Origin: Diphasiastrum complanatum
Taxonomy: Eukaryota; Streptophyta; Lycopodiopsida; Lycopodiales; Lycopodiaceae
Direction of reading: 5' to 3'
DNA length: 64,000 nucleotides
Assembly (NCBI GenBank): GCA_029204225.1
Contig: CM055095.1
Location: 44,171,184 to 44,235,183 of the forward strand
Under the pieces are notes generated by a model, which had not been told where the DNA came from, made no database searches, and saw only the letters and a list, made by a program, of their open reading frames with translations. Positions 22,222-33,731 of the stretch are shown here, piece after piece; positions within the stretch are counted from its first letter, which is position 1, and every line of letters starts with the position of its first letter. Both the position numbers and the translations under genes were made by a program.

Positions 22222-22725
22222 ATGAAAATATTTTTTAATCTCCATGGTCTTGAATTTTTTGCTAACTCGAAAACTTTTTCAAAAGAACCTAAACTTGACA
22301 GGTCTTCGCCTTTTAGTACGTCGAAACATTGCCTTATCTCATTAGAAGACCGTTCGCAAGAAGAAGTGGAGACTGTTACTCATAAATATTACTTGCCTCC
22401 TCCTGCTGAAGTCTCTCCCTTTAAACCTAGTGAGGCTCATTTTACTAACCCCCTTATGCCTTATCGTATGTTTGAAGATCTCTTAAGGGTTGTTGATAAT
22501 AAAGCGTGGCTGTTTGGTAATTTTGCTATGATGGCTCCTATTTTTGCTGATATGTGGATAATTCTTGGGGACCTGGAGGTTGAACCAAAAAAGATTAAGG
22601 AGTTACATAGAAAAATGACAATAGATGAATATTACTTAATTGATAGACATCTTTGCTTACCTGCCATGTTCAGTATGGATCAATTTGAACCATCAATATG
22701 CCCCTCGCCGCATGGAATTTTCTGA
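22222..22725 (+). pseudogene. N-terminal region of the PLE-like protein, unknown domain
   Basis: A 167-codon frame (MKIFFNLHGLEFFANSK...) contains YYLPPPAEVSPFKPSEAHF, FGNFAMMAPIFADMWIIL and MTIDEYYLIDRHLCLPAMF. I recognise no domain. It lies about 1 kb before the RT in the same orientation and is probably the element's own N-terminus, since PLE proteins have long poorly conserved N-termini. It could instead be an unrelated fragment. Confidence 0.4.
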
Positions 22726-23787
22726 AGAGTAAAAATGTGTAAGGTAAAAATGCTGAAAAAACTAAAAATTACCTTGATGAGGCTTGGCAATCTGGTTCAT
22801 TCTCAACAATCTTGATCTTTTCATGCCTGGGGATAGTCTAAAAATTAAACTGTATACTTTCCTGATGTGGCTATCCTCATAAGCAAAATTAATTGTGAGA
22901 GCCTCTTTGATATTTATTTACTTTAGAGAGTTTGTTATTGATGCTGTGAAATGCCTTTCGAAGAATCCTAATGATTGTTTGTTTCCTTCCTTGAGCCAAA
23001 AAGGTATAGCATTTATTGAAAAAGCCTTAAAACCTGGTACATTCTCTTCTAACAATAATGAGACTCCACCTAAAAGGTTAAAGACTCCTTCCTTTCGCGG
23101 GTGGTCACTTTTTTTCACGTGGAAGAACCTCTAGAACCTTCATTGGGCGACAACAGAAACAAATGTCTCTTCCCTTGCTGAAACCTTTCTCCCCATCTAT
23201 CACCTGCATTACTACACCCAAAAGCTCTAACAGTTAATCCAGCAGAGGAAGAGGAAGGTTTAATGTTGCTTACTTCTCTATACAAAATTTCTTTCATAAT
23301 ATGCTAGACTTATGTATGATCGAGGTCAAAGAAGATGTATGGAATGCTGTTAGATTTGGTTGGAAATTCACTTCTAATTTATGTTCTACCCTCTACAAAC
23401 TCGTGGACACTTTCTATAATCTCAGGGTTGAGGACATTCCTACATGTATCTATAGTAATAGTAGAAGACTTAGCCCGTTCCCACACAAAACATGGGGCCA
23501 CGTCATTTCTACAACTCAGACTTGGTAATTGATTCTTGGTTGCATGTTGAACTTAAGAAAGGCCTAATTCACATTCATGTTCATAACTCTAATATAACTT
23601 AAGCTTACGAAGTAATTAAGATGTTTGGCTGAAACTTGCTGACATTCTTGAGTTTTATGAAAAGGTTGAGGCCTATGCTGATTTTTTTAAAGAAAATATC
23701 CTTTATAGACTTTCTATTCATAATTCTGGAAAGCATAATCTGGTATGCAAGGATGACATTGCCTTAGGAAGGGAAATTAGATGGCTT

Positions 23788-24945
23788 TTGTCACACTTTT
23801 ACATTTGTGGTTTAGACAAAGCGCCAAATAGCCCTGTATTTTTATGTAAACGTTTGATGAGACTAGAGGCCTTAAAAAGACTGGAAAGTAAAGATTTTAT
23901 AGAGATTGATACACATTTTCATGACGTGATTAAAGAGATACACGAACAGATTTTTGTCTTTTTTCCATCTCTTGTGGTCCAACATATGTCACTTCCATTT
24001 CTGATGGGGATCTACAAGGCACATAAAGACACATTCAGATGGCTAAGCAACGCACATGCTTGTATTTTTACAGAATGCGCACTTATGGTGACCTATATTC
24101 TTTCTTCATGTATTGAGCCCCTACAACTCTTTTGCAAAAATAAACAACTTGAATTTTTTCTTCGTAGCGGTGCAAAGCCATCAGTTTTCTAGATTACAGA
24201 TGTATATGATTTTTCCATTAACTTACCAGAGGACCTATTCAGTGTCTTTTCAGCTGACATCACCAGGTGTTATGAGTCTATTCCTATCTTAGGGTCAAAT
24301 GGGTTACAAGACGTACTAAAAAAGTGATTAAAATTTCATTTAATCAGTTTGGGCTTACTTTTATCAGCTTTAAAAACTTCCCTTGTACACCAAAAAAAAA
24401 GAATCTGGTCTAAGTCTAGATATCTTAATAGTTTCTCCTTTAGTGTTGATGAGCTTATTTCCCTAAAGGACTGGCTGTCGCGAAGTATGCATGTTAGTTT
24501 AGCTAACAAAGTGTGGAGGCAGGTTTGTGGTATTCCAATGGGGTTCTCTTGTTCCCCTATTTGGTGCAATCTATACCTTTTTTTCTTTGAACTCGATTTT
24601 TGCACTAGACTGGCAAAATTGAATAGATGGGATATACTTGATAATTTCATATATCTCTTTAGATACATTGACAATATTTGTCTGATTAATGCACCTGATC
24701 CCCTTCTTTTTGTTGATACCAACGCTATAACCTCGTCTGATAACCCATTTTGGATCTACCCCATGCAATTTGTGGAAATTAAAGCTGAAATTTGCTGCTT
24801 TGCAAATTGCCATAATGGGATAGTATGTGGAACGAGGACTACTTTTTTTGACATGGAAATTATTGTGTCATCGGTCAAGTTTGCATCATTCTTTGTCACT
24901 AAATTTGATAAACGAATATCTCTCCCATTCGTCTTACGCATATAA
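23788..24945 (+). pseudogene. PLE-type reverse transcriptase core
   Basis: One reading frame runs about 385 codons with only two stops (near 24190 and 24325). It covers the RT fingers and palm: YKAHKDTFRWLSNAHACIFT, SADITRCYESI, GIPMGFSCSPIWCNLYLFFF, RYIDNICLIN and the EIK-like IKAEICCFANC. The palm motif usually ends YIDD; here it is YIDN, a loss of one of the two paired catalytic Asp residues. After ISLPF the frame shifts, and the thumb (YLSHSSYAYKVILSQIFPLL) continues in another frame. The family call rests on motif pattern, not on an alignment. Confidence 0.65.
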
Positions 24946-25169
24946 AGTCATTTTATCACAAATATTTCCTTTACTTTACATTTGTGATAATCCAAAGGAT
25001 GCTATGTAGCAAATGAAAATAGTGGTCGATACCTTTGTTAAAAATGGGTTTGATGAAAAAAGACTTCTATCATTGACTGGAAACTTTCTGGAGGGCTGCT
25101 TCCTTGGAGCCAGATGTTGTCCTTTAACAACTCGCTTCTTATTATGTAAGTTCGCCATGTGTTTTAGGT

Positions 25170-25220
25170 GTGCGACAGGTATAACCCCACTAGGTATACC
25201 TGTCGCACTACCTAGTGTGG
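25170..25220 (+). other. Paired alternative hairpins in the 3' part of the PLE-like element
   Basis: GTGCGACAGGTATA (25170-25183) and TATACCTGTCGCAC (25195-25208) form a perfect 14-bp stem with an 11-nt loop. The loop and right arm include CCACTAGGT (25187-25195), which can instead pair with ACCTAGTG(T)GG (25210-25220). The two stems overlap and exclude each other. It lies about 50 bp past the last RT-like residues. Confidence 0.7.
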
Positions 25221-25527
25221 TTGTCCTTCTTCGGGTGTTTGTTGGTGTATTGCTGCATATCTTGTTTCTTGTTGGTCTTTTTGTGGGTTGCCTTTATGTT
25301 GTTGGTTCCCTGATGACCTTTTTTTCGTGGCCTGTGTTTTTTAATTCTCTTCCTCTGGTTGTTTCTTTTGCTTTGTGATGGTACTTGGCTGACCTCTTGG
25401 TTCGGTTCGTTTGTTGTGGGCTTCGGGACGTTCGGGCCTTGGTGTTTTCTCCGTCATGGGACATGGTGCTCGTTACGATATTTCTTTTTGGCCTCTTAGT
25501 TTGTCTTGGTTGTACTTTTTGCCCCCT

Positions 25528-25631
<104 letters not shown>

Positions 25632-25735
25632 CTTTTGCTGTTCCTGGCTTCTGCTATGAGCCTTGCTTTTTCACGTGCTTTTGCCTGGTGTGTCGGCTGG
25701 ATGGAGGCGCTTTTATGGTGGTTGGTGGGCGCTTA

Positions 25736-25861
25736 TTTATCTTTCTCATGGCCCATATTGCTATCTCAACAAGAGGATCAAATACTATGATATAATGAAA
25801 GTTCTCAAACTAGTAACTATATAATTTAGAAGTTGATTGAGGAATCATCAAAATATCTTCT
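25736..25861 (+). repeat. Left arm of a 126-bp inverted repeat
   Basis: From TTTATCTTTCTCATGGCCCA to ATATCTTCT this segment is the reverse complement of 33606-33731 with two mismatches by eye. It starts exactly where the G/T-rich 3' part of the PLE-like element ends. Confidence 0.85.
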
Positions 25862-26879
25862 AGACAACTTACTATACCATCAGATCATGCACAAAGATGT
25901 TATAAAGGCTTCTTTATTGCCTTGATTGAGGAGTTATTGATAGAAAATTGGAAGACTTCATTGACATAGCTCATATATGCCTTAATACATAAAGTAGACC
26001 TCCAAAGCTACAATAAGTGTCAACTATGACTATCTAATCGATTGCAAGCATGCCATAGCATAACATAGTAAGCATGAAGAGGAAATGCATCACATTGTGT
26101 TTATCTTACATAGAACGAAAACTACATAGGATGTTTCTATTAATCCTTTTCATACCATAAGAGATTGAATTGCTTAAAAAGCAATCTCAAAGTGAAGGAA
26201 AACATATTACGAGTAACACAAGACGACAAAGATAGCAAAGCCTAAAGTTAAAGACTAAACGAAAACCGTTAAGCCGTAGCAAAAAACCATCACATTGATC
26301 AGAACGTTTGAGTAATAAGTAGCATCATAATAATATCTTAAATGTGAAATTTAATGTCCATCATAATAGTGCAAGTTTACACAAAAAAAACAGCTCATCA
26401 TCAAGCAACTTCTCTAAATCCACTAGAACATAAAGTTTTCAACAAAAGTAGAAGCTTTTTGATTGCATTCGCAGTCATCCTTTTTTTGGCACTGTGACAT
26501 GAAGTCAACATTAGTAACATTGCCCATAGTAATAAATTTATTTGTGGGTGTGTGTGTGTGTGTGTGTGTGTGAAAATTACATTGGAGTATGGACTGAATA
26601 TTGATGGTAGGATGTAGCATTGTTTTCATTGGTTGTACTAATTCATATAATACAGGTAGAGTTGACATGAGAGAAAATGTTAGGTATAACCTCAACAACC
26701 ATTGCATGTGGTAATAAAAGCAGCCTATTGATGCTTATCTACTACGAAACTTGAGTACCAAGCCGTTAGTCATGCCATACATGATGCCAAATGGTTGAAA
26801 TGCTTGATTGCAAATCACAAGTACAACTATAATCACATGTCACAATCAAAGTTGCATAAGAATTCAATACTTCATGCAC
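25862..26879. other. AT-rich DNA with a short (GT)n run, no gene seen
   Basis: A (GT)n run lies at about 26547-26571. No coding domain is recognised on either strand. Confidence 0.5.
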
Positions 26880-27080
26880 AAAACATATAGTGGTACATCA
26901 TTTTGTGTAAAAGAAGATCCAAGAGTAAGTCATAGAAATAGTGGTTTGCATGCATAATGACCAAATTGTAGATATATTTCCTAAAGCTCTGGGAATAGAT
27001 AAGTTTGAAAAGTTTTGTATGTTAATAATAAGAAATAATATAGCTGAGCACTAAGGGACAATGTTAGAATGTATTGCTCA
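26880..27080 (+). mobile_element. Copia 3' end fragment (C-terminus of RNase H and polypurine tract)
   Basis: Decayed plus-strand frames give VCMHNDQIVDIFPKALGIDK followed by FEKFCMLIIRNN. This is the very end of a copia polyprotein (the IADIFTKAL signature, here VDIFPKAL). ACTAAGGGACAATGTTAGAATG follows, a degraded polypurine tract and LTR start. Confidence 0.6.
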
Positions 27081-27099
27081 ATTTAGTGCATTTTTTGGA

Positions 27100-28110
27100 T
27101 TTTCTACACTAGATGCTTTAAGTTGAATCTTTCTAAATAATTTGACATGACAGATCTAGGACTAGTTCATTAACTGCTTGGTATTCAGATCCTTCATGAT
27201 CGAACCAAAAAAACATTCTTTTGAAGCCAATAGAGGTATATGCAAAACATTCTAGAGAAATTCAGAATGCTCGACTCAAAGCCAATTGATTTGCCAATGG
27301 ATCTCGAACTTAAACTCAATAGAGATTGTGTCCTTCAATAGATGCTGAGATTTTTAACATGAAAAAATTATCCATACCACTCACTTATCGGTTCACTGAT
27401 GTATGTGACGGTGTGCACTAGACCTGATCGGGCATATATAGTAAGCACATTTTCTCAATTCATGTTGAACCTAGGAATCCAACATTGGAAAGCACTCAAA
27501 AGAGTGATGCAATATATTCAAGTGACAAAGAACCAAGTTCTTTGTTATGCTGGTAACTCTGCTACAACTTTATGTTTATTCTGCTATTCTAATTCAGATT
27601 AGGGAGGAAGTCTACTTTCGAATATTATTTCTACCTATAGTTTGCACTTGTTTCTTGGAATAGCAAAAAGCCAAAGTCAATCTCATTATCTTCGATTGAG
27701 ACCGAATATGTAGCAACAACACAAGCAACTAAGGAAGCCATCTAGCTGAGGTTTCTTCTACAGGACTCCTGAACTTCAACCAAATTAACTCAACTACCAT
27801 CTATTGTGAGAACATCAGCTGAAGATGGTAACTATAAGAATTATTATATCTATTGCACGCTATTTCAAGTGGAGGATGTTCCAACTTGATGTTTCTAATG
27901 CCTTCCTCAATGGCTACCTAGAGGAAGAAATTTATATGGAGCAACCCGAGGGCTTTATCAAAGAAGGTGATGAATCCAATGTGTGTCTCTTACAAAAGTC
28001 TTTATGGGCTTAAGCAAGCCCCAAGTTCTTGGTATGCAATGCTCAATTCATATCTTATCTCACTTGGATTCAATCTAAGTGCATATGATCCATCTTTGAA
28101 TATATAATTT
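27100..28110 (+). mobile_element. Composite copia fragments (RNase H of family A joined to RT of another copia)
   Basis: About 27130-27820 carries the pre-RNase H and RNase H part (PIDLPMDLELKLNRDCVLQ, MYVTVCTRPDRAYIVSTFSQ, NQVLCYAGNSATTLCLFCY), closely similar to 20.1-20.6 kb. At about 27822 it switches to RT N-terminus sequence of a different copia: FKWRMFQLDVSNAFLNGYLE, then EEIYMEQPEGFIKEGDESNV and LKQAPSSWYAMLNSYL. RNase H ahead of RT is not a natural order, so two insertions or a rearrangement met here. Confidence 0.7.
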
Positions 28111-29149
<1,039 letters not shown>

Positions 29150-29406
29150 TCTCTTTTGTTTGCTATGCTTATGCTCTAGTGTGGCTACTAGTGTATAGAG
29201 TGTTTTCTTGTGTGTAGTATGCTTAGGGTTTGGATCTTGCTTATGGTATGGGACATAAGTAGGGTTTGGATCTTGAGTGTGCTATGGTTTGTGGTGGTAT
29301 GCTTGTGATTAGTTATTGGTTAGCACGGGGGTGCTAGATTCGCCAAGTTGCAGGATTGCATGTGCTAGCTAGCTATGGTTGGGTGGTGAATACTTGAGGC
29401 CACTTG

Positions 29407-30600
29407 TTATCTACCTTTGTGATTAAGATTAGGGACATAGGTGGAGGCGAGATCCATGGAGGCTTGAAGGTCCTTACTTGTAGGTGGAGGCATCCTATCT
29501 TGGAGCTTGCAGGTTATTTGGAGGACCTTTGGAGGCACTACCTTTGGATTAGGAGGACTTCTTGACTTCATTTGTAAAATTTCTGGTTCTTTCTCTTCAT
29601 GTTCACGATAAGCTTTTGGTAACATAATCACAACAGCATCCAAAGTATAGCATTTGAAATGCTCGATCATATCATGATGGACTTCTTCAGATTGTTCTTT
29701 TTCATAAGGATTGATCTTGGATCTTCGTTTAGCTTTCTTGGCAGGAATCAATCGTGGAGGTGATGACTTTCTTGAAGATGTGTTCTTATTTGAAGGTGAT
29801 GACTTCCTTGATGGTGATTTCTTGCAAGAACTTTGACTTGAAGAATCATCCTTGATCTTCCTTTTTCCTTTATCCAATAAAGGTGGTTCATTCTTATAAT
29901 CAACCTTTCGAGATGATTTTTCCCATTTCAGGACCGTATTATAGTGTTGCTTAGCTTGTCTCTTCGTCAAAGGTCCTGCAACTTTTCCTTCCTTCAATAC
30001 AATTGCTTTTGGCGGTTTTATTGTTGGTTCATCAAGAATATTTCGGACTCCGAATCTCGTAGGATCTATGTGATTTAATATCTGTTCATTTGTAAGCTCT
30101 GGATCTTCATCATAAGTCAGAGTGTAACTAATATTAATTAGTTCATCTTCAATCAGATTTGGAATTGGATCTGTTGATATCCAAGCTACGTTCATCATAT
30201 TCAATGGAAAAGTGATATGTGTATCCAAAGTTCGATCTGGTAAAGGAATCTCGCTCAATTCGGATTGATTATCTCGTTGACACATATAGCCTGCTGTACA
30301 ATCCACTATTGCAAGAGCTTGGTTTCAATTGACAATATCAGTTTGAGAGTCATAGTGAACTCCCAGAGTTAATTGTTGATCACATGTATGATCCGTTGTT
30401 GATTAATCATCATCCCCTTTTTGGACTACTGGCTTGATAGTCCAAGTGACTGGATCAACTTTGACTGCATGTTTACGATTCTCGAAAGCGATTTTTTCGG
30501 TGCCCCAATTATGAATTACTTGCACAACTCTTAACCATGGGCGACCCAATAAGACACGATATACATTCGGTGCGTTAGGTAAGTCACTCTTATCGACCTA
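29407..30600 (-). pseudogene. Ty3/gypsy-type pol fragment (end of retropepsin and a charged linker region)
   Basis: Read on the minus strand from 30600, one frame gives YRVLLGRPWLRVVQVIHNWG, the C-terminal end of a plant gypsy aspartic protease (the LLGRPWL signature). It continues in the same frame, across two stops, into a 299-codon stretch (29407-30306). That part is acidic (IEDELINISYTLTYDEDPEL), then Lys/Ser-rich (SSQSSCKKSPSRKSS). The catalytic DTGA/DSGA start of the protease and the reverse transcriptase are absent. It is a truncated, inactive gypsy piece. Confidence 0.6.
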
Positions 30601-30809
30601 GAAAGAAGCAAAAACAATGGAGTCCATAAAATTATTAAATGATGACTCCTACTTGTACCATTTATTCTCCATTTTGACAACTATAAATGTAATAATTGAG
30701 CTTTGAGACGATTGCTTCACATCACTTTTTTTTGCCCATCTACTACACATTAATTTCTGCTCCACACTGTCACATATTTTGCTTCTCTCACTCACCTAGT
30801 CTTTGTGCC
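30601..30809. other. No gene recognised
   Basis: Short AT-rich stretch between the gypsy fragment and an LTR-like repeat. Confidence 0.4.
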
Positions 30810-31090
30810 ACTTGTTGAATTTCACACGTGTGGGACTCCCCAAAAGTGTGTTTATGATCTCCTAAGATGTGGTGATTGCACAAAGATCAAGCATAGATTG
30901 AAATCCAAGATCTATATAAAAAATCGAAGGCAAGAGCACTACGTAACATGCATATATCAAACACCAAAGTTCTTTCACACGTGTGGAAACTTGTGGACGA
31001 AAAAACTATGTGTGGAAAAGCCTTGCTCTCGGGTAGAGAGAGAATCCAACATCAAAGACTCGGGTAGAGAGAGAAAGCCAAAATAGCTCA
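30810..31090. repeat. LTR fragment related to 56929-57330
   Basis: Phrases shared in the same order and orientation with 56.9-57.2 kb include TCACACGTGTG/TCACACATGTG, TGATCTCCTAA(G/T)ATGTG, GATTGCACA, GGCAAGAGCACT and TCGGGTAGAGAG. The 56.9-kb copy sits next to a primer site, which identifies the family as an LTR. Confidence 0.6.
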
Positions 31091-31252
31091 AAATGGAGAA
31101 ACTCTCATTAACTCCAAAAAACTTGATTACAAATGAACCTATCACACTCTCTAATAGGAACTCGAGGTGGGGAGAGCTTGATTGTGATTGGACCTCTTTT
31201 TCTCCTCCTCTAAATTTGATTGGTTGAGTGACTTGTAAGCCCTCAAACTTGA

Positions 31253-31998
31253 TTGGACCAAATTGGTGAAAATCTCTCTTTTGCACGTCGATCATTGCAT
31301 CTTAAAAAAAAGATAAACATGTTAAACCAAAGCATGCCAAAAATAGTGGTTACTCCATTTCATATCAATGAAGTGTATTGCTCGAAAGGAGAATGTCTAG
31401 CTTATGACAATTCCAACAATCTGTTTATTGAAATTAATTAGTTGCTAACATTCATAATAGGATTTTATAGTATTACTAATGAGAGTGTAAATAACAAGCT
31501 AATAGTTGTCCTCAAATTAGATGAGTCTGAAATCATAAAGGGACAAAAAATGGAGAGACTTACTCTTACAGTCATGAATGGAGCACTTTCAAATTCAGAA
31601 TACCAGCACGGACTCAACTTCAGTGTTCAATCAGAAAATGATATTTGGTGGTTGGCAACATTTCAGGTATAGTTGCTCTATTGCAATTTCTATATGGATA
31701 CTCATTTTTATGTTGATTTTATGATGCAACAATATTTTGTCTCTCTTAGGTGTTGAAAGAAGACCATGACATTCTCTCATGGATATTTAGTAGAACATCA
31801 TATCATGCCATCATCAGAAGTCATATGGAGAGAGTTCCACTTATTGTTCCAAGCATTGGCAATTTTGACATAGAGTGGCATTTGGTAGGAGATCTAAAGA
31901 TGTTAAAGTGTATGTTCAACGTCTCTCATGGAGCTAATTCGAAGCACCCTTGTCTGTATTTCATGAAGACATCAAAAGACATGACAAGGAGTACATGA
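31253..31998 (+). pseudogene. Unrecognised coding remnant with a spliced intron
   Basis: A plus-strand frame from 31253 runs with one stop (TAG at 31439) through NNKLIVVLKLDESEIIKGQ and SENDIWWLATFQ to a donor CAG|GTATAG. It resumes in phase after an 83-bp intron (31667-31749, acceptor CTCTTAG) with VLKEDHDILSWIFSRTSYH. It then reads SIGNFDIEWHLVGDLKMLKC, followed by GANSKHPCLYF, to a stop at 31996. The intron removes the only frame break at that point, which supports a once-real gene. I do not recognise the family. The WHLxGDLKxLK...PCxY block resembles uncharacterised proteins I associate with mobile elements, but that is inference. Confidence 0.4.
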
Positions 31999-32159
31999 AT
32001 ATCAAGAGATCGAGAAGATCCAAATTGGAAATCCGTACTACCAATTCCAAGTTCTAATGTTCATATTTGTACATTACATGCAGAGGTGCTATAATAGAAA
32101 AAATAATATATCTTCAAATATTATTTGCATGAAATACCAAGCCAAAATCATCTTCAAAG

Positions 32160-32519
32160 CAAGCCATTTCCAGATTAGAGGATGTTTTGTCTAAAGCGGG
32201 CTTACATAAAGGCCATGTTAAAACAAAAAAAGATGATAAGCTCTCAGATAAATCAAGAAATATTCCATGCAAACCGGGCATTAGTGGCTCTAAAGCTCAA
32301 AAATTCTTATCAAACTACTCTGGAAAAGAATCTAGAATTGAATACTCAGTTTGGAAAGAGACAATAGCTACAACTCAAGATTTTGAGGATCGAGGTTCAA
32401 CTCGCCTACTCAAAGCAGAAGTATGGAAAAAGCTTGACAACATGGTGAAACATTTAAGAAAAGATAAATTTTCAAATAATGATGTGCTTATCTCATTATT
32501 CTTGAAGAACTTCAAATAA
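32160..32519 (+). pseudogene. Further coding remnant, same strand, unrecognised
   Basis: A plus-strand frame reads SRLEDVLSKAGLHKGHVKTK, then GISGSKAQKFLSNYSGKESR and VWKKLDNMVKHLRKDKFSNN to a stop at 32517. It is Lys-rich and hydrophilic. It may be a later exon of the preceding remnant (same orientation, 160 bp on) or a separate piece. No domain is recognised. Confidence 0.3.
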
Positions 32520-32586
32520 TGTCCCAGTGCATGTCTCATAAAAATTCACTAGTCGAAGATCATTTTGGCGTTACACATCATGTAAC

Positions 32587-33564
32587 TTAATTCAAAAAAG
32601 AACTTACACATTCAACTTGGTCTTCACTTATGATTGCCTCACTATCAATATTGTGGCCTCCTCTCGTAGTCAGAGAGCTTGAAGTATATACAGAGAGCTC
32701 CGGGAAGCCAAATTGAATTGTTTGAAACTCATCTTCACTAGGACGATCAGCTTCATTTCTATGAACTTGATCAACAACCATCTTTAAGCAATCTTTTCTT
32801 GACAAAAATTGATCATTGACTAGATCATCCACTCATGAGAGAAGATCATCAACCTCATAATCAATTAAGTCAAAAAATTCATCTAAATCTTTGCTTAAAA
32901 TACAAAGGGCTTCAGCTTCTGTGAAGTCAAAAAGATCAGAAATATCCGATAAAGTTAAATAAGAATCATTATTGATAATATAAGTAGGGAGACTAATCAA
33001 AGTCTTGCAATTAGAGGGCAAAGAGGTAGTAGAAGGAGAACATATAAATAAAGCGCTATATTAGGCAAGATCTAAATATGAACAATCATCATTATATACA
33101 ATGGTATTAAGAAGAAATGGATCCAAATCAACAGGTTTAGATTTTGTAGTTTTGACACTACTTGAAAAACCGATCTCAGAAGTAGATGTTGATGCAACAT
33201 CAGAACTATCATCAATATTTATCAAAAGAAAAAAAACAAATGTTGAATGGAATTCCAAAAATCTGCACTTCTTATCCTGCAGAGGGCAACTATCTACAGA
33301 TTTGAAATCATCATGCAACATCCTATCAAGTTTTGATTTATCTTTATTTTTGTCAATGTTCACCAAGTCCTAATAATGTATTTCTTATTCTGAGATTTGT
33401 AGAAAGGTGGATTTATGCAAGACTTGAATCTAAGATAAATCTCAAAAAAGGCCTCTACACCAGGACCTTGGGTGACAAAAGTAGTCAGTATTATTAGTAA
33501 TTCCAAATTCTCGAAGAAGAGAGAGATGAGTAGTCTCAAATCTAGACATTTCTACGAAAATAGA
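32587..33564 (-). pseudogene. Acidic coding remnant on the opposite strand, unrecognised
   Basis: Minus-strand frames run from about 33564 (MSRFETTHLSLLREFGITNN, then TDYFCHPRSWCRGLF) to 32587. The part 33366-32587 is broken by only two stops and reads, for example, DVASTSTSEIGFSSSVKTTK, YLTLSDISDLFDFTEAEALC and LVNDQFLSRKDCLKMVVDQV. It is rich in Asp, Ser and Leu. It converges with the plus-strand remnants at 31.3-32.5 kb. Function unknown; it may belong to the same mobile element. Confidence 0.3.
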
Positions 33565-33605
33565 GAATAGTGGCAATAAATAGAACAATAAGTTTTCTCC
33601 TTGAA

Positions 33606-33731
33606 AGAAGATCTTTGGATGATTCCTCAATCAACTTCTAAATTATATAGTTACTAGTTTGAGAACTTTCATTATATCATAGTATTTGATCCTCTTGTTG
33701 AGATAGCAATATGGGCCATGAGAAAGATAAA
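33606..33731 (-). repeat. Right arm of the 126-bp inverted repeat
   Basis: Reverse complement of 25736-25861 (124 of 126 positions identical by eye). The arms enclose 7.7 kb of sequence including the unrecognised coding remnants. Confidence 0.85.

Noticed and set aside
25300-25330. CTGATGA motif as a possible hammerhead ribozyme core
   Set aside because: No matching GAAA strand, cleavage-site triplet or stems I-III could be found nearby.
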